DNA from: Sycobia sp. Sy_11
Lineage: Eukaryota; Arthropoda; Insecta; Hymenoptera; Epichrysomallidae
Assembly (NCBI GenBank): GCA_018907035.1
Contig: JACCIC010000038.1
Location: 3,216,001 to 3,280,000, forward strand
Direction: 5' to 3'
Length of the DNA stretch: 64,000 bases
How positions within the stretch are numbered: position 1 is the stretch's first letter; each line of letters starts with the position of its first letter. The translations under genes and the position numbers were made by a program. The notes below the pieces were generated by a model, which saw only the letters and a program-made list of their open reading frames with translations, did no database searches and was not told where the DNA came from. Below are positions 33,697 to 43,440 of the stretch, piece by piece.

Positions 33697-33788
33697 AAAA
33701 AAGTGGACTTTGACTTTTTCGGCCGGAATTCGATCTCGGGACATTCCGTTTTCGCGACGGATGCTCGTCTTCTGAGCTATCTATCCTA
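33697..33788 (-). ncRNA. tRNA-like element (tRNA pseudogene or SINE head)
   Basis: On the minus strand TAGCTCAGAAG is a perfect A-box (TRGYNNARNNG). It sits in a D-arm, GCTC-loop-GAGC. Next comes an anticodon-type arm with five paired bases, TCCGT and ACGGA, around the 7-base loop CGCGAAA. A degenerate B-box (AGATCGAATTCC) follows at normal spacing. Position 33 of the loop is G instead of U, the T-stem pairs poorly and the acceptor stem does not close, so it is not a functional tRNA. Six T residues at 33,702-33,697 could serve as a Pol III terminator. A tRNA-derived SINE head or decayed tRNA copy fits best. Confidence 0.55.
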
Positions 33789-34670
33789 GTTTCGTTTCTC
33801 TCGTACATCGTATCATAAAAAAGTTTACAAAGATAAGACTTTGCTCCCTAATTAACGGAAAGATATCAGTTACCCGACCTGTCTCTCTAAACGTATTTTC
33901 TATATATACGTATGATTTTCGTTCCGAACCTGGTTTTTCACCCCTTCCACGTCCCTTCGCTACTCCACTACCCTGGCCGCGATTAGCCAATGGTTTCAGA
34001 GAACAGCGTTCGAATCCCGACGACCTGCTCGCGCCGAAGGCCGCGCGTCACGGAGCGAACAACTCGCGCATCCACGCCGATCGTCCGCAAGAGACGCGAT
34101 GGGGGAGAAGTGGATGGGGGGGGGAGGCGATCATGGCCACGGGCAGCGCGCAGGCGCGGTGATCGACGGACGATGACGAGACAAGCGCCGAGGATGATGA
34201 CTCTTCTGCGCCAGCTGTCAATCCCGCGGTCCCACGGAGGAAGCGAGCGCGCGTCGGGCTCTCTTTGGCTCGTTCTTTTTCCTTCGCGTTGCCGACTCGC
34301 CTGTATCTTGCCTTTAGCTCTCTCCCCCCTCCCCATCGTCCGTCCTTCCTCTCTTCATCTCCGTTTCGTTCTGCCTGTTTCCTCTCTCTTTTGCCTTTTT
34401 TCCTTCCTCCTCCTTCGCCGCCGCCGCCGCCGCCGCCTCCTCCTCCTCCTCCTCCTCGTCCTCCTCCTCGTCCTCCTCCTTCTCTTCGCTTATTTGACGA
34501 GAAATCGAACGCGAGACGACCAGCGCTGGATCGTTCTGTAACGCACCGTGACGAAGAGCAAAAGTGTTTTGGTTTAGGAGTGCATGCGAACCTTATTATT
34601 GCGATCTTTATTATTGCGTGATTTTTTTCCCCGTTTTTTTTCCCCCCCATTTCGACATTTCCGCTAGTGG
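33789..34670. other. CpG-rich block with CCG/CCT array
   Basis: CpG-rich with open frames on both strands, much of it low complexity (glycine or arginine runs). No gene supported. Confidence 0.45.
34416..34482. repeat. (CCG)n-(CCT)n trinucleotide array
   Basis: Seven CCG triplets pass into CCT triplets with CGT interruptions. Frames through it give proline, serine, leucine or glycine runs. Confidence 0.95.
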
Positions 34671-35600
34671 TCCGAAATTCGTTTAGGACACCTTTGAATA
34701 TATATAGTTAGGATGTATTTCATACGTTTATGCCGACAATAACGTTCGTTCGTATTGCATATTATATCGGATTATGTAGCTACAGGGCAAACTCGTTATT
34801 CTATAAAATCGATTTTCTCACGGAAAAAAGTATATAAATAAACAAGGGGATGATTTGAATCGTTAAAAGTTGTAAAGATTAAAGTTAATGCCATTGCTCG
34901 TGGCTTTGATAATTTCAAATTTAATACCACTCTATTAAATCCCTTTATTTTACAATCGACATCAGTTCGCGTTTGCCGCCGTTATTGCTCATTATACTGT
35001 TTAACATTAACAATCGAAATATATACCGGAAATATAATATCGCCTATAAATTATAAACGAGCACGAGCGTCCGAATGATTTTCCAAAATTCATATAAAGA
35101 ATTATACTTTTGCTTTGTGTTTGCTTTTATATTTTGATTTTATATTGGTCAAATAAATGTACATAGCGTTGTTCAAGAGTGTGCAACTGCAACAAAAAAA
35201 AACAAACATGGCCGATGAACCTTTACTAACAATACGAGGTCGAGCGGAGTGTAATTTATCATAATTTAATATTGTTTCGATAATTTAACGAACGTTTCAT
35301 AAAGTTCATTCATATACCTAACTCTTACGCCTTTTATGTTTCAATTTTATTGAATTTTATAAAGTTTTGCTTTCAATTTTTTATTTCTAATCCGAACAAG
35401 GTTAAAAATACTTATTACTTTATTATTTCAGTTATTGTTCATAGGCATCGACCATATTAATTAATTCATTCGCTCGCTTCAGATAGCAGCGTATTCGATA
35501 TTCAAATTATAAGTGAATTGAAGATAATGAAGCAGATGCAGCTAGGGTTACCGTCGTATATATCAACGTAATTTAACGGTCTACTATATGTAGGTAATCT
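34671..35600. other. AT-rich desert
   Basis: AT-rich with dense stops; no repeat array or motif worth naming was seen. Confidence 0.5.
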
Positions 35601-35643
35601 GCATGAAGAACGAGGGATAAGAAGAATGACATCGCGACGAGAG

Positions 35644-35646
<3 letters not shown>

Positions 35647-35675
<29 letters not shown>
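35647..35675. repeat. (GA)n microsatellite
   Basis: Perfect GA array of about 29 bases within a longer GAG-rich stretch to about 35,692. Confidence 0.95.
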
Positions 35676-35678
<3 letters not shown>

Positions 35679-35981
35679 GAGAGAGGGAGGGGGGGCGCAT
35701 AAAGCGGACGGCGAAGAGACAAAGCTACGCGGCGTATATCCATCGCTAGAATCGTGGGCGCGCGCGAAATTACAAGGGCGGAAAAGTCGAGGCGATTTAA
35801 GCGTTTTGAATTTCTCGGACGACCGTACGCACCATCAGCCCTCCCGACCGGCTATCCGAGCAGCCACCAAGCAACTCGATCTCCATCCGAGCCGGGCGAG
35901 CGTGGATACCTGCACTACTACTTGAGCCTCTTAAGGACTTGTTTTTTGTCCTTTTGGTCTCGCGCTCAACTTGGAAAGCAA

Positions 35982-35983
<2 letters not shown>

Positions 35984-36043
<60 letters not shown>
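35984..36043. repeat. (TA)n microsatellite
   Basis: Perfect TA array of 60 bases, the longest uninterrupted TA array in the window, followed by GTATGTACGTATGTATG. Confidence 0.97.
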
Positions 36044-36045
<2 letters not shown>

Positions 36046-36774
36046 ATATATGTATGTACGTATGTATGTATATATACATATGAGCGAGCAATATGCCGCA
36101 GCCTGGCGCGCAGGTGGAAGTTTATACGAGGCCTTACGGTCGCTCATTCACGCCTGAAATAATTTTATTGGTCGGTTTATCCTTCTATGCGCTATATAAA
36201 AAATTGCTTAGCTCCTTGACTTTACGTTGAAAGTAGCATAAGGCGCGACGCTACAGAGATTTGAAAATCTTCGAAATTATCATATACCTATACACGAACG
36301 CGCGTTTGTTTGATGAATAATACAACATTGTTTAAAATCACAACGCTGTTTAAACGGTGTAAGGAAAGATTAAAGGAAAAGCCGAAAACCAGTGAGTGAA
36401 AGAGAAAGAGAGCGCGTGGAGGGGGGGGGGGAGAAAAAGAAGGACGAAAGAATTTTTGAAGGAATGTTTAAAGAGACCCGAGCGCGCCCGGTGTCCCTCG
36501 TGCTTTTAGGACCATCACGGCGACTCGAACGGCGACCGAATCGTCGCTGCGCAAACACAAACTCTGAAAATGCTTCTCGAGCAAAAGAGCGAAGTCAAGG
36601 CATACGTGCCGAACAACGCAGGCCGCGAGTCTGAGCTCGAGATCGTCGGAGTGAGGGGCGGGGGGAAGGAAGGGCTTAAAGTTCAAAAGACAGTCCACGG
36701 GCAACTGTGCGACCACGATGCTGCGAGTTCATCGGCGTGGAGTGCACGGGTGGTGCGCGGATGAACGAGAAAAT

Positions 36775-36784
<10 letters not shown>

Positions 36785-36818
<34 letters not shown>
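36785..36818. repeat. (GA)n microsatellite
   Basis: Perfect GA array of about 34 bases. Confidence 0.97.
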
Positions 36819-36820
<2 letters not shown>

Positions 36821-37200
36821 CTCATTGCTTCATTCATGGCGGTGTAGATTCTCCTCCTCCCAGCTCGAGCACGTGTGTAACACTGCACTCGCCGGGAGAT
36901 ATACTCGCACTCGCGGCTCGACAGTCAAAGCGTTACGTAATAAGCGGGGAGTCGCGTAGCTATACACAGCACACAACGCCCTGTGTGTAGAATCTTTTTA
37001 TAGGTACGCGACTTGCACCTCGCCCCTCTTCTTTTCCTGCTTGGACGCGAGACGATCCCGGAGAGCCCGCTCGGAATTCGCGCATCGAAGGGGATACATA
37101 TATACTTTTTGGATTAATTCTCAGGAGCCCGGCAACCGTTCGAGAATCTGACTTTTTTGCGTAGCCGCCGTCGCGACGCGTTCATTTAATTATACTTCCC

Positions 37201-37750
37201 CAACGATTACTCGTCACTGTACGAACATAAATCTCGAATAAGATAGATATATGTTATGTATGCGTACCCGCGTGTGTTTCATAAGACGGTAAATTGGAGA
37301 GAATAATCGGTAAGTATACATAGGTGAGTTGTTTTATTTTTTAATATATCTCCATATCTCGAAATCTCCATATTTATCGTGTCATTTATCCGTTGACAAA
37401 AGGAGTGACAGGAAGCGGAGATATTTCAGCTCTTTCCAAGTTCTCGCAAGATATAATTCCGCTGGCAAAGCGTTTTATATACGCAATACCGTCGACAAAT
37501 TTGCAACGATTTTTGAGTACTGAAAGAACGTCCACTTATAAATTTGCGACTTTTATCAAATAAATAAAAGTATTCCAAACCAGGATATATCTTTCTTACG
37601 ATTATAGATATTTAAAATAATGGTACTTATGTGCGCCGGTATTCAAGAAATAATTATGTAAACATAGCTACGAAACCTACATGTAAATGTTCGAGAAAAT
37701 AGTCAAAAAATCTATATACTTTATATATATATATATGTATACCAATGTAA
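37201..37750. other. AT-rich segment
   Basis: AT-rich; donor-like sequences TCG-GTAAGTATAC and TAG-GTGAGTTG occur near 37,311 and 37,324 on the plus strand. The candidate exon at 37,430-37,568 is the only item of note. Confidence 0.4.
37430..37568 (+). other. candidate terminal exon, strand uncertain
   Basis: After an acceptor-like GAGATATTTCAG ending at 37,429 the plus frame reads SFQVLARYNSAGKAFYIRN and closes with TGA at 37,521-37,523; AATAAA follows at 37,563-37,568. The opposite strand has an equally good reading: a minus acceptor GTGGACGTTCTTTCAG near 37,523 leads into LKNRCKFVDGIAYIKRFASG. Both cannot be trusted. One may be real or both may be chance. Confidence 0.13.
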
Positions 37751-38649
37751 AGAATAAATCGGGAGAGCGAAAAGGCCTCGGCCGAACGGTGCACGCGCGT
37801 ACGCGCCTAGATGCGCGCTTAAATCGCGTTCGTTTCGTCGGCGACTGTGTAAAAAAGTCTGTCGGGCCCTAATCGACGACCCGAATCGGGCGCTCAGGGC
37901 CGCAAAAAATCCCGCGCGTAATATACGAGGACGCCCGCGTTAATGAGAAACGCGCGCGAACCGGCGCGGTCGATTCGGGGGGCTCGTCGCGGAATCGTCC
38001 CGAGTTATTGTTCCAGAAGCTCGAGGATCGGTACGCGAGGTTCGCCGCTCGGATGCGCCGTAGAGGTGTATTTATATAGGAAGCGCGCCGCCAAGTTTAT
38101 TTGGACGCCGGCCGAGAGGGCGACGAGAGAAGAGAACCTCGCGCGCGAGTCGACTCACCGACCGCCGCTGGATTCCCTGGCCTACGGCTTTTTTCTTCGC
38201 TTCTCCATTTTTTCTTCCACGTCATATTTGTATAAAACGCGCGTCTACGGGTGTAACGCATGCGCGTTTACGTCGGTCCGCGTAAACGTTTCAACCGTTA
38301 GCTCGTCGTACGGGCCGTTTCGATATAATACTTGTACGCGATATTCCGATTTATTTCGAATCGCGCGCGATCGACGCTTAGAATGTTTATAACGGAACGC
38401 GTTGAGGAAACACTCCTCGGGGATCGCAAGGTGAAAGAAACTAAATTATTTTTAGATAATATCTGCGTTTTTATTCTTGGCGCTCGAGAGTCCCGTCTAA
38501 TGAAAAATGCCGGCTGGATCGTTGAATTAAATCGTATATAAATGATATTTCATTTCCGTTGCTGGTTTTACGACGTATTACGTGGACTCGCCTCGAAGTT
38601 ATAATTGCATTTTAATTCAACCAAAGTTTAATAACGAATCAAACATTAT

Positions 38650-38853
38650 TTACATCTCCGTCGCTGTGGTTTGGTAATTGGCAAGGCGCGGTGCGATTTT
38701 ATTTATTGCCTTACACATCTCCATTGTTATTTCTGCATTTTCTCTGCTTCCTAATATACTAAGCGAACAATAGCCGCGTATAAACGACGGTCTATATATA
38801 CACGTCGCTCCTTCCTGAGATTCGCTAAAAGAGAAAAATCTTTTGTCCCACAT
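38650..38853 (-). other. unassigned 67-codon ATG ORF
   Basis: The minus-strand ATG at 38,851-38,853 has the good context CTAAAATGTGG, and the frame runs 67 codons to a TAA at 38,650. The translation is well balanced with no low complexity (starts MWDKRFFSFSESQEGATC, ends ANYQTTATEM). The upstream frame is closed by a TGA a few codons before. I see no TATA box or good acceptor just upstream and recognise no family. It is one of the more protein-like short ORFs here, but it is short enough for chance. Confidence 0.17.
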
Positions 38854-38963
38854 TTTAGACACCGATCAATACCGCTATCCACTTTTTATATACTCGCTAT
38901 ATTTGCAATCGCTCGGTTTATAAGATTAGTTTCGGCGCGATTATCGGCATTGCTCTATTAAGA

Positions 38964-38966
<3 letters not shown>

Positions 38967-39007
<41 letters not shown>
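38967..39007. repeat. (TG)n microsatellite
   Basis: Perfect TG array of about 41 bases. Confidence 0.97.
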
Positions 39008-39010
<3 letters not shown>

Positions 39011-40127
39011 CTCGTGCCACCGTGCACTTTATATATAACAATAATCGCGCAGGTACAAAGACCAACAACGAACAATCGACTCTTGTCGACGCTTTATTGG
39101 CCTGCTCGACGTATAAGATTGTGCGTGCATGACTATATGCACACATAGATATTTATACTCGGAACAGCCGTCGCTCGCTGTAAAGCTTTAAAACGGGCAA
39201 AGACGAGAAAGAGCGAGCCGATGATGGCGAGAAGGACGCGAATCGGCCGCAGGCGGAGGCTGCGCGGAGAAGTGGACGCGAAGTCGATCAGTCGATCAAA
39301 TGCGCATTGTTTCGTTGAGTTATATGAAGGACGTGCGATCTGCAGAGTTGCTTTCCTCTCTCTCTCTCTCTCTCTCTCCCTCTCGATCGATTGTCATGCC
39401 CAGCGCGCCGCGGCGAAGAATCGGAGTCAGAAGTCGGTTGGTGCGGAGCAACGCGGCCGGTTCGCGAGGCTCGAATTCCTGCCGATTGGACGCTCTCGTC
39501 AGTTATAAATGAACAGACTGACAGGAAATCGATTGGATCTCGCTCCTCCACCCCCTACCCCCACCGCCCCTCCCTCCCTTACACACGCGCACGCACGCAC
39601 ACGAACTCTGGCACTTTATACTCGATTTAGTTTATATATTGCACGGCGCGCAAAGTAGGCTTTAGAACAAGAGTATAAGCGTCGTGCTCGCTTTTTTCGC
39701 ATCTCTCTCGTCATTCGCTTTTTGTTCCTCATCGGGTGCAAATCGCAAACCCCTCTATCTCTCTCTCTGTCTCTCTCTCTGTCTCTCTCTCTCCCTCTCT
39801 TTCCATTGGTGTTTTCATTTTTACGTGACATCAGCAACTTTTTGAACGGGACGAACGCATGAATGCAACATAACTTCTATTATATACATACATGTATACA
39901 ATATACGTATATAGTATACGCACGCTCGCAGGCGCGCAGGCTCGCACGCACACATTTATACCCCCATAGTCGAATTCTTTTTTCACGGCGCGTGACTATG
40001 CTGCGCCGAGTTTATGCGTCGCGACATGACTTTTTGGTTACGGAATTAAGCTCGGCGAGCCCGAGTTATTAATGATGCCTCCACGACGTCGATTCCTGCT
40101 TTTGACGAGTGCACTGTTGTTTTGCAG

Positions 40128-40229
40128 ATCCGCTTGATCCGCTCTGGCAGTGATCGATTCGACCTGGACAGGCTAAGAAGTTCCAGCGAAATGAAGATGT
40201 TCCAGATCGCTTATTTATATGTATATTGA
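40128..40229 (+). other. candidate terminal exon
   Basis: A good acceptor, CACTGTTGTTTTGCAG, with a TTATTAAT branch-type sequence about 60 bases upstream, ends at 40,127. The frame following it is open for 33 codons (begins IRLIRSGSDRFDLDRLRSSS) and closes with TGA at 40,227-40,229. The exon text is non-repetitive and its composition is unlike the flanks. No close AATAAA is seen (the nearest is about 40,441). It could equally be a conserved noncoding stretch beside a chance acceptor. Confidence 0.2.
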
Positions 40230-40248
40230 TATCGTTTATACATGTATG

Positions 40249-40255
<7 letters not shown>

Positions 40256-40334
<79 letters not shown>

Positions 40335-40339
40335 CGTGT
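40256..40339. repeat. compound (CT)n-(TA)n-(TG)n array
   Basis: About 35 bases of CT, about 30 of TA and about 14 of TG directly joined, each transition being a one-base change of the unit. Confidence 0.97.
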
Positions 40340-40767
40340 ATATGAATTTATAATTTCTTCGTTGGCGTCTTATCGCATCTTACATATAATATTGTTATAC
40401 ATTTATATCGATTTGAATACGTTAATCAGTTCTCATTACAAAATAAATCGTTCAACTGAAACGTCAAACATTCCTATTTCACTTTTTCATTAGTTTAGCA
40501 CACAATCGACCGGGTTTTATTTCAATAATATAGGTTTTCATTAATTTTTAAGAAAAAGTCTCGTATCTTTGTTCTTTCAACGTAGACGCTTATTCATATA
40601 ACGCAGAAATTTTTATTTAAAGCTTATTAAAACTTATCAAAGAAAATAACTTAAAATTTGAGGATAGTTTTAAATAATTCACAGAACATTTATACGCAAG
40701 ATCAGATTTCCGAAGTAGATAAAATGGAAAAAGTTTATATTTGATTTCTAATTTAAGATGGTTATGA

Positions 40768-40878
40768 AAGAATCATGACGTCCCCGCGGGCATCGAATTG
40801 GGTCAGATGGACGTCGGCTTGGACGTCAAAACAATGAAGTCAATCAAGCCGCCAAGGTCGCTGATAAAAACGCAATAA
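40768..40878 (+). other. GC islet with 36-codon open frame and GACGTC cluster
   Basis: In AT-rich surroundings a GC-richer 100-bp islet contains the palindrome GACGTC at 40,777, 40,810 and 40,822 (a fourth is at 41,099). One plus frame is open between stops and reads KNHDVPAGIELGQMDVGLDV onward to TAA at 40,876-40,878. It may be a decayed fragment of a mobile-element gene, a short exon or a CRE/ATF-type site cluster (TGACGTC). None of these can be chosen from sequence alone. Confidence 0.15.
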
Positions 40879-41239
40879 CTCTTTGTACAGAGGCAAAAAA
40901 GACATCTATGACTTTTTTACATTTGAAATATAATCGCTTGTATAGTTATGGAAAAAGAGCAACGAGGTTTGCCAATTCCCGACCGCGTGAAGAATTTAAT
41001 GTATATTATGTATAGCTACGTACACAAAGTAATAATCGTCGACTTCAGACGAATATAAAGAATATTAAAGAGAATTTTATTAATTGCGATTTACGGAGGA
41101 CGTCGATTAAAAAAATAAAACTTTTCCATTGCGACCGTCGAATGGACATTGCGTATTACACTTATGGCAGCGTTAAATGCGCACGCGGATTATACATTTC
41201 CGTCCGGTGGGACGGCTAAAGAGAAGAGTCAAATTTTAC

Positions 41240-41257
41240 CGAGGCTGTCCAGTGTAG
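41240..41257 (-). other. possible 18-nt microexon
   Basis: On the minus strand a strong acceptor, TTTTTTTGCCTCTGCTGCAG, is followed by 18 nt (CTACACTGGACAGCCTCG) and then GTAAAATT, a moderate donor. Eighteen nucleotides would insert six codons without shifting frame. It lies on the same strand as the recursive splice sites. The donor is mediocre, so this is speculative. Confidence 0.12.
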
Positions 41258-41480
41258 CTGCAGCAGAGGCAAAAAAAGCAAGCGGAGATGCCCAACTGGC
41301 CAAAATGCATATGGATTTTTACTTTATACATATACAACTTATCCATTCCGATCGAAATACGTGCTACACATTGATTAATTATCTCAGGGACATGCTGCGA
41401 GTGATATATATATATATATAAATGTAAAGCATTCATTAATCCGTTCATCGATTCTACCGGCTCTCGCGATTCTACTTTAT

Positions 41481-42025
41481 TATAAATTACCGCGCGGTTC
41501 CACACGGCGGATGCAGCCGAACCGAAAGCTGCTACTCGCGCGTATAGCCTCGACCCCCCGCCCCCCTCGCCGCACGGATCGGCCGTTCGGCCCGCGCGAC
41601 ACAATCGATCAATCTCGCTGCCATCAATCAAATCGCGTCAGAAATAATCGATGAACGTGACAATTCGAGTCGAGTCCCCGTCGTCGTCGTCGTTATCGTC
41701 GTCGTGGTAGCCAAGTATACTGGTAGTGGTACAGTCCGGTACAGTCGTCCGTCGCGCGTCTACGTAGCCCGCGTCCGAGGCAGCGAGCGCTCCGAAGTAA
41801 CCGATCGATCAGAGAGTGTCAGTCCGGTCACGTGTATATCTCGCTCTTCGCGTGTCGCGCGCGAGATTGCGCAACGGCAGCAGCTCTCCGCGAAGGAAAG
41901 TCAGCACCGGGCGACGTTTTCTTATAAACAACTTTTTAATTTCCAATTAGCTCGGCGCATCGTTCCGGCAAAGCCTACAGATATTTTATATCTGTACGCG
42001 TATCCTTGAATCTCTTTGGGTGACA
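41481..42025 (+). promoter_or_regulatory. CpG-rich island, possible promoter / first exon
   Basis: A compact CpG-rich island follows AT-rich DNA and includes a CGT array (41,677-41,707), the repeated phrase CGGTACAGTC, and GTGTCAGTCCGG, which contains an insect initiator-like TCAGTC at about 41,819. A donor-like TGACA followed by GTAAGCGAGG lies at 42,026 on the plus strand, so a noncoding first exon of about 200 nt could be drawn. No TATA box was seen at the right distance. This is inference from texture. Confidence 0.2.
41677..41707. repeat. (CGT)n trinucleotide array
   Basis: Imperfect CGT array with one TTATCGT interruption. Confidence 0.9.
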
Positions 42026-43440
42026 GTAAGCGAGGAGTTGTGAGTTTTTTTCACTCTTCCTCCAATGTGTCAACGCCGCGTCTTATCCTTATTCATGCAC
42101 TATATAGACGTTAATGCATTTTGGTAGTACAGCCTTTCGAAGATCCGAAGAAAGTTAAATAGACAAATAACTAAGAAGTAGCTACCATTATTCATTTTTT
42201 ATACTTCGATCTACTCGTCATTTTGAGATAAATCACGGTTCGTAAAGTGTAATATCATTATTATAAATATTTTGTAATGCATTGTACAACATTATAATTA
42301 ATATTACTATATTGATAATTTTAATATCTATAACGCCATGAACTTTATTCTAATATAAGTTTAAATTATATCTATAATAATTAAAAGTTAGTGAAGCATC
42401 GACTAATTTACCAATTATTAAAACTTGTATAGATTGCAATTTCATAATTATTTTATATACTTTGCGCATTTTTGAGTTGCTTTCGTAATTTGCAGAGAAC
42501 CTTTATCTCTGGAAGGAATTAAATGATTTTGAATGGTTTGAGATAGTTATATAGTTTACATTTCATAACAGCAATATAATTCGTAATTATTTAATTATTT
42601 TTTAGTACTTTAAAACATCTGGCCAATATATGGTTTGATTTATAAAAAGCTATGTCAATTGCTATTGGGGCAATCTGCTCATCGATATAAATTAGTGAAA
42701 ACTAAAATAAAAAAAATATTGAAAATTTTTAGGTGAAAATGTAAAAATGAAAATAAAAATAGTTGCAAAATATTTGTAACTTTTTAATACAACAACTTTC
42801 AACCGGAATAAGATAAGAATTTAAAAATAATATTATACACGCATATTAGACTAAATACTAATTTTATCAAATTATTTTGAAACACTCGCGTATTCGTTCG
42901 AGTGTATGTTTGTGTTATGTATGTGTCTATATTACAAATCAACCAGAAAATACGATGAAATATATTTCATTGTAAAATGATCTATACTGCTTAATCTATC
43001 GTTAAAGAGTAAATCTTTGAAATGACGAGATTGAGATATGTGATTTACGCCGATGAAATTTACCTGTATATATTATCAATTATACAGGTATATGGTATCA
43101 TAACCATAGCACGTGCTTTAAACGTTTCCGAAGTTTCCTATTTATTGTCGAATAAGAATAAACAGGAGAGAAATTGAGAAAATGATTTCCTCACGGATTA
43201 CTTTGCACGAGAAGTCCTTTGCACCGTCATGCTCGTCGAGATCTATAAAAATATATATCATACCTCTTCGATCTAAAGAAATTAGGAACTTAATTAACCT
43301 CGCGCTCCTGATCAGACGGCGAGCTACGTTTACGTACATATATGCAACCTGCCCTAGAACTCGCACGATCGGTTATACCATCGAAACATGCCCGTTCACC
43401 ATACGGGTCCTTGCCTCTCGCGGTGCTCCAATTTAGAAAT
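42026..43440. other. AT-rich desert
   Basis: AT-rich with dense stops and no perfect dinucleotide array. A perfect 10-bp inverted repeat at 43,061-43,090 is the only structure seen. Confidence 0.5.
43061..43090. repeat. 10-bp perfect inverted repeat (hairpin)
   Basis: TACCTGTATA at 43,061-43,070 and its exact complement TATACAGGTA at 43,081-43,090 flank a 10-base loop. Each arm carries an ACCTGT (E-box-like) core. Confidence 0.8.

Larger units (their letters stand above)
31911..33720. other. AT-rich desert with a GC islet
   Basis: AT-rich; it holds a short TA array (32,071-32,091), a GC islet with a candidate terminal exon (32,747-32,979), a CT array (33,056-33,091) and a TA-rich stretch near 33,250-33,280. 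The rest shows nothing. Confidence 0.45.
35601..37200. other. CpG-rich block with GA and TA arrays
   Basis: CpG-rich sequence with two GA arrays, one very long TA array and a run of twelve G at about 36,421-36,432. Open frames overlap on both strands and are mostly low-complexity. No gene supported. Confidence 0.5.
37751..40127. other. CpG-rich to mixed block
   Basis: CpG-rich to about 38,350, then mixed. It contains a TG array, CT arrays (39,357-39,378 and 39,760-39,796 with GT interruptions) and the minus-strand ORF at 38,650-38,853. Other open frames overlap one another and are not supported. Confidence 0.4.
40230..41480. other. AT-rich block with a GC islet
   Basis: AT-rich with dense stops, apart from the compound array at 40,256-40,339, the GACGTC-rich islet at 40,768-40,878 and a moderate-GC patch at 41,150-41,310. 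Confidence 0.45.

Noticed and set aside
34005..34025. GTTCGAATCCCGAC resembling a tRNA T-arm / B-box
   Set aside because: No A-box, D-arm or anticodon arm lies at the proper distance upstream, and no Pol III terminator follows closely.
34048..34650. 200-codon minus-strand open frame
   Set aside because: A glycine run from the CCT/CCG array and overlapping frames on the other strand explain it.
41999..42006. GTATCCTT, the U12-type 5' splice-site consensus
   Set aside because: An 8-mer of this kind is expected about twice per window over both strands, one more is present at about 28,572, and no TTCCTTAAC-type branch site was found nearby.
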